A program made the translations under genes and the position numbers. From NCBI GenBank assembly GCA_016213205.1, contig JACRAZ010000073.1, positions 1 to 47,454 of the forward strand: 47,454 nt of DNA, given 5' to 3'. Positions 24,040-31,800 of the stretch are shown here, one piece after another. The notes beneath the pieces are model-generated. The model ran no database searches. It was not told the origin of the DNA and saw nothing but the letters and a program-made list of their open reading frames with translations. Origin of the DNA: Burkholderiales bacterium (GTDB taxonomy: Bacteria > Pseudomonadota > Gammaproteobacteria > Burkholderiales > Burkholderiaceae_C). The first letter of the stretch is position 1; each line of letters begins with the position of its first letter.

Positions 24040-24930
24040 ATGAAGCCCCATGTCCTTGCCGGCACGCTGGGTGTCGGCCTGCTGTTCAGCGCCTGTTCCC
24101 ACACGCCGATGGCGCCACCCGAGCTGGTGGAAGCCCGCGTCGCCCTGCACACCGCCGAGCGCCGGCCCGAGGTGCTGGCCATGGCGCCGGTGGAGCTGCG
24201 CAAGGCCACCGACGCCTTGAACCGCGCGAACACGCTGCATGCCACCGGCGAATCGCTGGCCGAGGTGAGCAGTGCCGCCCACGTGGCCACGCAGCATGCG
24301 CGCACCGCGATGGCGGTGGCGCAGGCCAAGTCCAGCGAAGAGGCGATCCGCGGCGCCGAGGCCGAACGCGAACGCGCCCGCGCCGAAGCAAGCGCGCTCG
24401 AGGCCGAGCGTGCCCGCGCCCAGGCCAGCGCCGCGCAATCGCAGGCCAGGAACGCGGAGCAGCGGGCCGCCGGTGCCGAGCAACGTGCCAGCGGCGCCGA
24501 GCAGCAGGCTGCGCTGCTGCAGCAGCGGCTGGCCGAGCTGCAGGCCAAGCCCACCGAGCGTGGCGTGCTCGTCACCCTGGGTGACGTGCTGTTCGAGTTC
24601 AACCGGGCCGAGGTGAAGCCCGGTGCGCAGGCCGCGCTGCAGAAGCTGGCCGAGTTCCTGCAGCAGTACCCGGACCGCCGGGTGCTGATCGAGGGCCACA
24701 CCGACAACATCGGCTCCGACGCCTACAACGAGGCCTTGTCGCGCCGCCGCGCCGAGGCGGTGGCAGCCCGGCTGTTCGCGCTGGGCGTCAATGCGCCGCG
24801 TGTCACCGTGGTGGGCCATGGCAAGAGCTACCCGGTGGCCGACAACAGCAGCGACACCAACCGCGCGCTGAACCGCCGGGTCGAGGTGTACCTGTCGAAC
24901 AACGACCAGCCGGTGCGGCCGCGCGGCTGA
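24040..24930 (+). CDS. OmpA-family lipoprotein with DUF4398 and coiled coil
   Basis: A 296-residue lipoprotein: signal with lipobox FSAC, a DUF4398-like helical part (about 25-95), an Ala/Glu/Arg-rich coiled coil (about 100-175), and a C-terminal OmpA domain (about 180-290) with LFEFNRAEVKPGAQAAL, the peptidoglycan-binding motif EGHTDNIGSDAYNEALSRRRAEAV and SDTNRALNRRVEVYL. It should bridge the outer membrane and peptidoglycan. It sits in a plus-strand run with the DUF4398 lipoprotein and a second OmpA-like protein, upstream of a two-component regulator. Confidence 0.92.
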   Translation: MKPHVLAGTLGVGLLFSACSHTPMAPPELVEARVALHTAERRPEVLAMAPVELRKATDALNRANTLHATGESLAEVSSAAHVATQHARTAMAVAQAKSSEEAIRGAEAERERARAEASALEAERARAQASAAQSQARNAEQRAAGAEQRASGAEQQAALLQQRLAELQAKPTERGVLVTLGDVLFEFNRAEVKPGAQAALQKLAEFLQQYPDRRVLIEGHTDNIGSDAYNEALSRRRAEAVAARLFALGVNAPRVTVVGHGKSYPVADNSSDTNRALNRRVEVYLSNNDQPVRPRG

Positions 24931-24959
24931 TCGCGCCGGTTGCCCGCAAGGAGAAGACC

Positions 24960-25448
24960 ATGACCGACCACCTCCGTTATGCCACCACGCTGCTGTGCGC
25001 CACGCTGGCGGCCGCGAGCCTGGCGCTGCCGGTGGAAGCCATCGGCATCTGCGCCGCGCCGCCGGCGCCCGAGTCACGCAGCGCTGTCTTCGATGGCGGG
25101 CTGTTCGAGCGCGGCCAGGCCAGGCTGTCCGCCGGCGGTCGCGCGCAGCTGGCAGCGCTGGCGCAGGCCCTCGATGCGGCGGCGCTCGAGGTCGTGGTGG
25201 TCAGCGTGCCGGCCCACACCCCGGGCCCGCGCGCGCTGGCCCGCCAGCGGGCCGAGGTGGTGCGCTGGCAGCTCGCGCAGCACGGCCTGCCGCGCGAGCG
25301 CATCTACGTGGAGCAGCGCGGCATGCACGGTGCGGTGGCGCAGCCGGTGCCGGTGCTCGTCGAGGCCATCGCGCTGTGGCCACGCCAGCTGGCCACCCAC
25401 CACGGCTGGCGCTGCGTGGCGCAGGCGCCGCTGGACCGCGGGCTGTAG
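24960..25448 (+). CDS. Periplasmic OmpA-like protein, degenerate
   Basis: A 162-residue exported protein with a signal peptide (LLCATLAAASLALPVEA before IGICAAPPAPE). The rest follows the OmpA C-terminal pattern: FDGGLFERGQARLSAGGRAQLAALAQALD, a strand EVVVVSVPAHTPG where canonical proteins have GHTD, then ARQRAEVVRWQLAQHGLPRERIYVEQRG. The Asp and second Arg that bind diaminopimelate are not conserved, so peptidoglycan binding is doubtful. A perfect 11-bp inverted repeat overlaps its stop codon. Confidence 0.75.
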   Translation: MTDHLRYATTLLCATLAAASLALPVEAIGICAAPPAPESRSAVFDGGLFERGQARLSAGGRAQLAALAQALDAAALEVVVVSVPAHTPGPRALARQRAEVVRWQLAQHGLPRERIYVEQRGMHGAVAQPVPVLVEAIALWPRQLATHHGWRCVAQAPLDRGL

Positions 25449-25464
25449 GGCACGCCCTACAGCC
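25441..25464. repeat. Perfect 11-bp inverted repeat over the stop codon of the OmpA-like gene
   Basis: GGCTGTAGGGC, two bases, GCCCTACAGCC. It contains the TAG stop of the preceding gene and lies 86 bp before the LuxR-type regulator. It lacks a T-tract. It could be an mRNA 3'-end hairpin or an operator for the regulator downstream. Confidence 0.5.
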
Positions 25465-25549
25465 GTATCGGCCATTGCAGGCTAGTGCCCGGCACCCGGC
25501 GCCGGACAATGCGGGGCGCGGTGCGCGAGGCCGCGGGAGCACAGGCGCC

Positions 25550-26188
25550 ATGATGATCATCCGACTGGGTTTGTTCGACGACCACGACATCGTGCGGGCC
25601 GGCTTCCGCTACATCCTGGAAGGCCACAGCGACATCGACATCGTGGCCGAAGGCGCCACCGGCCGCTCCGCGCTGGAGGCGGTGCGCAACACGCCGATGC
25701 ATGTGTGCGTGATCGACCTCTCGCTGCCGGACCTGTCGGGCATCGACGTGCTGCGCCAGGTGAAGTCCAGCACGCCCGAGACGGCGATCCTGATCCTCAG
25801 CGCCTACCCCGAAGAGCAGTACGGCCTGAACGTGCTGAAGGCCGGCGCGAGCGGCTTTCTCAGCAAGGAGCTGGCCACCGACCAATTGGTGGCCGCGGTG
25901 CGCACGGTGGCGGCTGGGCGTCGCTACGTGAGCCCGGCGCTGGCCGAGCTGCTGGCCGCGGGCCTGACCGAGGACATCGAGCAGCCGGCGCACCTGCGCC
26001 TGTCGGAGCGCGAGTTCCAGATCTTCTCCAAGCTGGCCGTGGGCCGCAGCGTGACCGAGATCGCCACCGAGCTGTGCCTGTCCAGCAAGACCGTCAGCAC
26101 CTACCGGGCCCGGCTGCTCGAGAAGATGAACTTCAAGACCAACGCCGACCTGACCCAGTACGCCGTGCGCAAGAACCTGATGCAGTGA
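25550..26188 (+). CDS. NarL/LuxR-family response regulator
   Basis: A 212-residue transcription factor. The receiver domain has FDDHD at residues 9-13, phospho-Asp in VCVIDLSLPDLSG (about residue 59) and Lys in GFLSKELATD. The C-terminal LuxR helix-turn-helix is LSEREFQIFSKLAVGRSVTEIATELCLSSKTVSTYRARLLEKM. It probably pairs with the CHASE3 kinase encoded 470 bp downstream on the other strand. Two adjacent ATG codons are possible starts (25550, 25553). Stress-type regulators of this layout often sit beside envelope-lipoprotein genes. Confidence 0.93.
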   Translation: MMIIRLGLFDDHDIVRAGFRYILEGHSDIDIVAEGATGRSALEAVRNTPMHVCVIDLSLPDLSGIDVLRQVKSSTPETAILILSAYPEEQYGLNVLKAGASGFLSKELATDQLVAAVRTVAAGRRYVSPALAELLAAGLTEDIEQPAHLRLSEREFQIFSKLAVGRSVTEIATELCLSSKTVSTYRARLLEKMNFKTNADLTQYAVRKNLMQ

Positions 26189-26211
26189 GCGGCGCGCGTG
26201 CCGGTCGACCC

Positions 26212-26661
26212 ATGCCGCCCCGGACCATGGACAGCGCCGCCGACACCACTGCGCCCGATGGCGCGGGCGTTCTGCGCGTGCTGGTGGTCGAGGACCTGCC
26301 ACGCGTGCAGACCCTGCTGCGCGAGCTGATCGATGAGCCCGGCCGCTTCGAGGTGCAGGCCGTGGCCGACACCGAATCGCAGGCCATCGCGCAGTACCGG
26401 GCGTTGCAGCCCGATGCCGTGGTGATCGACCTCAGCCTGCGCGAGGGCACCGGCCTGGGCGTGATCCAGGCGCTGCGCCGGGGTGGGCCCGCGGCGCGGC
26501 GGCCGCTGCTGATCGTGCTGACCAACCACGCGTTTCCGGTGCTCGAGGCCGCCTGCCGCAACGCCGGCGCCGACCACTTTCTCGACAAGAGCCGGGATGT
26601 GCGTACCGTGCGCCTGCTGCTGGAGCAGGCCCGCCAGGCCGGCGCTGCCGGCGCCGCTTAA
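26212..26661 (+). CDS. Stand-alone receiver-domain protein
   Basis: A 149-residue protein made of a single receiver domain with no output domain: LRVLVVEDLPRVQTLLREL, phospho-Asp in AVVIDLSLREGTG, Thr in LLIVLTNHAF and Lys in DHFLDKSRDV. It begins 23 bp after the LuxR-type regulator; the start may be 26212 or the ATG at 26227. It could act as a phosphate sink or allosteric partner for the CHASE3 kinase. Its stop overlaps that of the kinase by four bases in convergent orientation. Confidence 0.88.
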   Translation: MPPRTMDSAADTTAPDGAGVLRVLVVEDLPRVQTLLRELIDEPGRFEVQAVADTESQAIAQYRALQPDAVVIDLSLREGTGLGVIQALRRGGPAARRPLLIVLTNHAFPVLEAACRNAGADHFLDKSRDVRTVRLLLEQARQAGAAGAA

Positions 26662-28049
26662 GGTCGCGCGGCCGGCTCGGCCAGCGGGAAGAAGGCTTCG
26701 ATGCTGGTGCCGCCGCCCGGCGCGGTGCGCAGCTCGAAGCGCCCGCCGAGCGCCCGTGCCCGCTGGCGCATGCCGGCGATGCCGTGCGACAGGTGCTCAG
26801 CCCGGAAGCCCGGGATGCCCGCGCCGTTGTCCGACAGGCGCAGCCGGAACCCGCCCTGGGTGCGCTCGACGCTGATGTTCACCTCGGAGGCCTGCGCGTA
26901 CTTGATGCAGTTGTTCAGCCCCTCCTGCACGATACGGTAGATCGCGATCGCCATCTCTGCGGGCACGGATTCGTTGTCATCCGGCATGCGCAGCGCGCAC
27001 TTCAGGTTGGCCTTGCGGCAGGTGTCGTTCACGTACCAGGTGAGCGCGGCGCCCAGGCCCAGGTGGTCCAGCAGCGAGGGGCGCAGGTTCTCCACCACGC
27101 GGCGCTTCAGGTCCACCGCCTCGTCCAACACGCCGGCCAGGCGCTTCAGGCGCGGCACCACCTCGGGGTCGGTGGCCTTGCTGTGGCCCTCGAGCCAGCC
27201 GATGTCGATCTTGGCCGAGGTGAGGATGCCGCCCAGCTCGTCATGCAGGTCGCGCGCCAGGCGGGCCTTCTCGCGTTCGCTGCTGGTCTGCAGGTAGGTG
27301 GAGAGGGCGGAAAGCTCCTCGGTGCGCTCGTTCACCGTCTGCTCCAGCAGGCCGGCCTGGCGTTCGAGTTCGGCGCGGTGCTGCTCGCGCAGCGTGAACT
27401 GCCGGATCATCATGTTGGCCAGCAGGGCCAGGAAGCCCAGGTTGATCAGCACCACCACGCCCACGCCGAAGCGCTGTTGCAGCAGCGATTCGGAGATCGC
27501 CGCCTGCTTCTGGCGCAGCGCGGCGAGCTGCTGGTGCTCGAACTCGTTGCAGCGGCCGACCAGGTCTTCCATCAGCTGGATGCCGAAGCCGCCCTTGAGC
27601 ATGGCCATCGCCAGGTCGAGCCGGCCCTGCTCGGCCTGGTTCACGGTGATGCGCATCTCGTCGAGCTTGCGGTTGCCCAGCGACACGATCTCGACGCTGC
27701 GCTGCAGCGCCGCATGGTCGGCCAGGCTCGAGGCCTGCAGGTTGACGAAGGCCTTCTCGGCGCGGGCCGCGGCATCCTTCATCGGCTGCAGGTAACGCGG
27801 GTCCTGCGTGAGCAGGTAGCCGCGCTGCCCGGATTCGGCCTGCACCAGGGCCTGGCGCAGCTCACTCACATGGGTGGCGCGTTCGTTGAGGCTTTGCGCC
27901 TCGGCCCGCGTCTGGTTCACCCGGCCGGCCGCCAGCTCCGACACCGCGAGCACCACCACCGAGACCACCGCCGTCAGCAGCAGCGCCAGCAGCACCTGCG
28001 GTGGCGCGGCCAGGAACCAGCGGATGCGGCGGGCTGCGGGGGTCGTCAA
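26658..28049 (-). CDS. CHASE3-domain NarX-type sensor histidine kinase
   Basis: A 463-residue membrane kinase with TM1 at about residues 15-42, a periplasmic CHASE3 domain (about 45-185, with QALVQAESGQRGYLLTQDPRYL and AAARAEKAF), TM2 at about 190-215, a coiled coil (about 220-250), then HisKA_3 with ARLARDLHDELGGILTSAKIDI (phospho-His in LHDEL) and an ATPase domain (IVQEGLNNCIKYAQAS, LSDNGAGIP, HGIAGMRQRARALGG). HisKA_3 kinases act with NarL/LuxR regulators, which fits the neighbour at 25550. Confidence 0.93.
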   Translation of the reverse strand: MTTPAARRIRWFLAAPPQVLLALLLTAVVSVVVLAVSELAAGRVNQTRAEAQSLNERATHVSELRQALVQAESGQRGYLLTQDPRYLQPMKDAAARAEKAFVNLQASSLADHAALQRSVEIVSLGNRKLDEMRITVNQAEQGRLDLAMAMLKGGFGIQLMEDLVGRCNEFEHQQLAALRQKQAAISESLLQQRFGVGVVVLINLGFLALLANMMIRQFTLREQHRAELERQAGLLEQTVNERTEELSALSTYLQTSSEREKARLARDLHDELGGILTSAKIDIGWLEGHSKATDPEVVPRLKRLAGVLDEAVDLKRRVVENLRPSLLDHLGLGAALTWYVNDTCRKANLKCALRMPDDNESVPAEMAIAIYRIVQEGLNNCIKYAQASEVNISVERTQGGFRLRLSDNGAGIPGFRAEHLSHGIAGMRQRARALGGRFELRTAPGGGTSIEAFFPLAEPAARP

Positions 28050-28142
28050 GGCGCGTGTCCTTCGGCGGGGCGGGGCCCATTGTGGTGGCCTCCCGGGGGC
28101 ACGCGCGGGACGGCCATGCGTCCCGCGGGGTTGCCGTCGGCC

Positions 28143-28307
28143 TCAGCCCCGCCGCAGCAGGCCGGCGATCAGCGTGACGAGGAAGCCGACCACGAAGATG
28201 AAGAACAGGATCTTCGCGATGCCGGCGGCACCGGCGGCCAGCCCGCTGAAGCCGAACATGGCGGCCACCAGCGCGATGACCAGGAAGACAGCGGCGTAGT
28301 ACAGCAT
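28143..28307 (-). CDS. DUF1328 small membrane protein (YtjA-like)
   Basis: A 54-residue, two-segment membrane protein: [20 protein letters not shown], then [16 protein letters not shown] and [16 protein letters not shown]. It matches the DUF1328 family (E. coli YtjA) in length and in the [16 protein letters not shown] core. Function unknown; it is frequent among stress-induced envelope genes. It lies 27 bp after the BON lipoprotein stop and 93 bp before the CHASE3 kinase on the same strand, so the three may share a transcript. Confidence 0.9.
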   Translation of the reverse strand: MLYYAAVFLVIALVAAMFGFSGLAAGAAGIAKILFFIFVVGFLVTLIAGLLRRG

Positions 28308-28334
28308 GGGGGGGCCTGTCGAGAGGGTGCCGCG

Positions 28335-28664
28335 TCAGCCGGCGGTCTTCAGCCGGATGTCGTTGCGCACGACCTTCACGCCCTTGATGTTGCGCGCCAG
28401 TTCGGCCGCGCGCATGCGCTCGTCGTTGCTGTTGGCAAAACCGCTGAGCTGCACCGTGCCCTTGAAGGTCTCGACGGCGATGTTCAGCGCGCTCACTGCC
28501 TTGTCCTCGACGAAGGCCGCCTTGACCCGGGTGGTGATCCAGGCGTCGTCGATGACCTCGCCGGTGCTCTCGCGGGTGGGGGTGCTGGTGCAGGCCGTGG
28601 CCAGCAGGGTGCAGCCCAGGGCTGCGGACAGGGCGGTGACGGTAACCAGTTGCTTGCACTGCAT
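28335..28664 (-). CDS. BON-domain lipoprotein (OsmY-like)
   Basis: A 109-residue predicted lipoprotein with lipobox ATAC (TLLATACTSTPTRE) and one BON domain: IDDAWITTRVKAAFVEDKAVSALNIAVETFKGTVQLSGFANSNDERMRAAELARNIKGVKVVRNDI. BON domains bind phospholipid and are found in osmotically induced OsmY. ATG 28664 has a GGAG site. An upstream 13-mer identical to one before the DUF4398 lipoprotein gene and a 25-bp palindrome suggest shared regulation. Confidence 0.92.
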   Translation of the reverse strand: MQCKQLVTVTALSAALGCTLLATACTSTPTRESTGEVIDDAWITTRVKAAFVEDKAVSALNIAVETFKGTVQLSGFANSNDERMRAAELARNIKGVKVVRNDIRLKTAG

Positions 28665-28741
28665 GGTGACTCCTTCGTGGCGTGGCCGTGGGCCTGGGGG
28701 GGTTGCCTTCATCGGCGCCCGCCCGTGCGGGTCGCCGTGTC

Positions 28742-28754
28742 AACCACTCTAGGC
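28742..28754 (-). promoter_or_regulatory. Shared 13-mer, copy 2 (upstream of BON lipoprotein gene)
   Basis: The minus strand reads GCCTAGAGTGGTT here, 77 bases before the BON lipoprotein ATG. It is identical to 23541-23553 and lies at a similar distance from its gene. Confidence 0.5.
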
Positions 28755-28775
28755 AGCGGCCCGCGCGGGCGCTGT

Positions 28776-28800
28776 CGGCGGGCGCTGATAGCGCCCGCCG
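28776..28800. repeat. Perfect 11-bp inverted repeat between glutamate dehydrogenase and BON genes
   Basis: CGGCGGGCGCT, GAT, AGCGCCCGCCG. It lies 31 bp after the glutamate dehydrogenase stop and 21 bp upstream of the shared 13-mer. It may end the long dehydrogenase transcript or serve as an operator for the BON gene. There is no T-tract. Confidence 0.55.
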
Positions 28801-28831
28801 CAATCGCGCATCCGCGTGTCGGATTCCCCCT

Positions 28832-31800
28832 TCAGGCCAGGGCCCGCAGCTCGCGCAGGGCCACGGAGAGCATGGCCGCATCCGGCGCCGGCACGGTGCG
28901 CAGCTCGCCCAGCAGCTGGCCCGCGCGTTCGAGCGCGCGCTGGTTGTGGGCGGCCCAGCCGGCCACCAGGGCCTGCGCGCCGGTGTCGGGCTCGGCGCCG
29001 GCGAACACCGCCGCCGTGATCGCGCGCTGCAGGCCGGAGAGGTCGTCGGCCATCGCCCCCTTGGTGAGCAGGCGCCAGTGCTGGTCGTCGGGCAGCAGCG
29101 CGATCTTGTCGCGCAGCCACGGGATGCCCAGCCGGCTGGCCAGCTCGAAGTACACCGCGGCCACCGGCGCCACCGGCTGGTTCACCTGGGCCGAGACTTC
29201 GGCGATGTCCAGCGTGGCATACAGCGCGTGAAGCTGCACCACGCGTTCGGCCGGCTCGCGGGGCACGCCCTGGGCCTGCAGCTGCGCCACCGCGGCCTCG
29301 GCCCGGGCCCGCTCGTCGGGCTCCAGCAGCTCGTGCAGCCGGGTGGCCAGGGCCTGCACGCCGGGGCTGAAGTGGGCGATGGTGGCGGCCATGTCGTCGC
29401 CCAGCCGGCGCGAGCGCAGGAACCACTTGGTGCCGCGCTCCAGGTGCAGCGTGATGTCGATCATCATGCGGGCCTGCACCGCGTCGTCCACCTGGTGGCC
29501 CATGGCGTCGATCACCTGCCACAGCGGCACCAGGCCGAAGATCTCGCGGCTGATCAGGTAGGCGCGCACGATCTCGTGCGGCCGTGCGCCGGTGGTTTCG
29601 CTCAGCCGGTGCACGAAGGTGGCGCCCACGCGGTTGAGCATGCTGTTGGTCACGTGGGTGGCGATGATCTCGCGCCTGAGCGGGTGGCGCGGCATGTAGG
29701 CGCCGAAGCGTTCCTTCAGCAGCGGCGGGAAGTAGCGCTCGAGGGCGGTGGCCACCCAGGGGTCGTCCGGCAGCGGCGAGGCCAGCAGTTCGTCGTACAG
29801 CCACATCTTGCTGTAGGCCAGCAGCACCGCGCGCTCGGGGCTGGTCAGGCCGATGCCGTGCTGGCGCCTTTCCTCGATCACCTCGTCCGAGGGCAGGTAC
29901 TCGATGCGGCGGTTCAGGCGGCCGGCCTTTTCCAGCAGGTGCATGAAGCGGGTCTGCGCATCGAGCAGCGTGCCGGCCACCCGGCCCATCAGCGAGAGCA
30001 CCTGGGTCTGGAAGATGTTGTCGCGCAGCACCAGTGCGGCCACCGCGTCGGTCATCTGCGGCAGCAGGGCGTTGCGCTGCTTTTCGGTGAGCTCGCCCTC
30101 GGCCACCGCCAGGCCCAGCAGGATCTTGATGTTGACCTCGTGGTCGGAGGTGTCCACGCCGGCGGAGTTGTCGATCGCATCGGTGTGGATGCGGCCGCCG
30201 GCCAGCGCGTACTCGATCCGGCCGAGCTGGGTGCAGCCCAGGTTGCCTCCCTCGGCAAAGACCTTGCAGCGCAGCTCGCGCCCGTCCACCCGCAGCGCAT
30301 CGTTGGCGCGGTCCCCCACCTGGGCGTGGGTTTCGCTGCTGGCCTTCACGTAGGTGCCGATGCCGCCGTTGTAGACCAGGTCCACCGGGGCCTTCAGGAT
30401 GGCGTTGACGAGTTCGGTGGGCGTCAGCGCCTCGGCCTGCACCTGCAGCAGCTGGCGCACCTGCGGCGTCAGCGCGATGGACTTGGCGCTGCGCGCGAAC
30501 ACCCCGCCGCCGGGGGAGATGAGGCTCGCGTCATAGTCGGCCCACGCGGAGCGCGGCAGCTTGAACAGGCGCTCCCGCTCGGCAAAGCTGGTGGCCGCAT
30601 CGGGGCTGGGGTCGAGGAAGATGTGGCGGTGGTCGAAGGCCGCCACCAGCCGGATGTGGCGCGACAGCAGCATGCCGTTGCCGAACACGTCGCCCGACAT
30701 ATCGCCGATGCCGGCCACGGTGAAGTCCTGGCTTTGCGTGTCGACCCCCATCTCGCGGAAGTGGCGCTTCACCGATTCCCAGGCGCCGCGCGCGGTGATG
30801 CCCATGGCCTTGTGGTCGTAGCCCACCGAGCCGCCGGAGGCGAAGGCATCGCCCAGCCAGAAGCCGTATTCGCGGCTGATGCCGTTGGCGTAATCGGAGA
30901 AGCTGGCGGTGCCCTTGTCGGCGGCCACCACCAGGTAGGGGTCGTCGCCGTCGTGGCGGCGCAGCTGCGGTGGTGGCACCACGGCGTCGCCCACCCGGTT
31001 GTCGGTCAGGTCGAGCAGGCCGCGCAGGTAGTCCTGGTAGCAGGCCACGCCTTCCTTCAGGAAGGCTTCGCGCTCGCTGGCCGGGGGTGCCTTCTTCAGG
31101 ACAAAACCGCCTTTCGAACCCACCGGCACGATGACGGTGTTCTTCACCATCTGCGCCTTCACCAGGCCCAGCACCTCGGTGCGGAAGTCTTCCGGCCGGT
31201 CGGACCAGCGCAAGCCGCCGCGCGCGACGCGCCCGCCGCGCAGGTGCACGCCCTCGAAGCGCGTGCTGTAGACGAAGATCTCGGCCATCGGCCTGGGGGC
31301 CGGCAGGCCGGGCACCTGGGCCGAATCGAACTTGAACGACAGGAAGCTGCGCGGCCGGCCCTGGTCGTCGGTGCGCCAGAAGTTGGTGCGCAGCGTGGCC
31401 TGGATCAGGGCCAGCAGCTGGCGCAGCACGCGGTCTTCGGACAGGTTGTCCACCTGCTCCAGCGCGGCCTCGATCGCTCGCACCTGATCGGCGGCGCGCA
31501 GGTCGGCCTCGGGCCCGCCCTGGGGATCGAACCGGGCGAGGAACAGCTCGACCAGGCTGCGCGCGATGCCCGCGTGCGTGGCCAGCGTGGCCTCGATGAA
31601 GGGCTGCGACAGCGCGAAGCCGATCTGCCGCAGGTAGCGCGCATAGGCGCGCAGCACCACGATGTGCCGCGCCGGCAGGCGCGCGGCCAGCACCAGGCGG
31701 TTGAAGTCGTCGTTCTCCACCTCGCCGCGCAGCACCGCGTCGAAGGCCTGCTCGAACACCTCGTGCAGGGTGTCGACCTCCAGCTCGCCGCCGGCATCGG

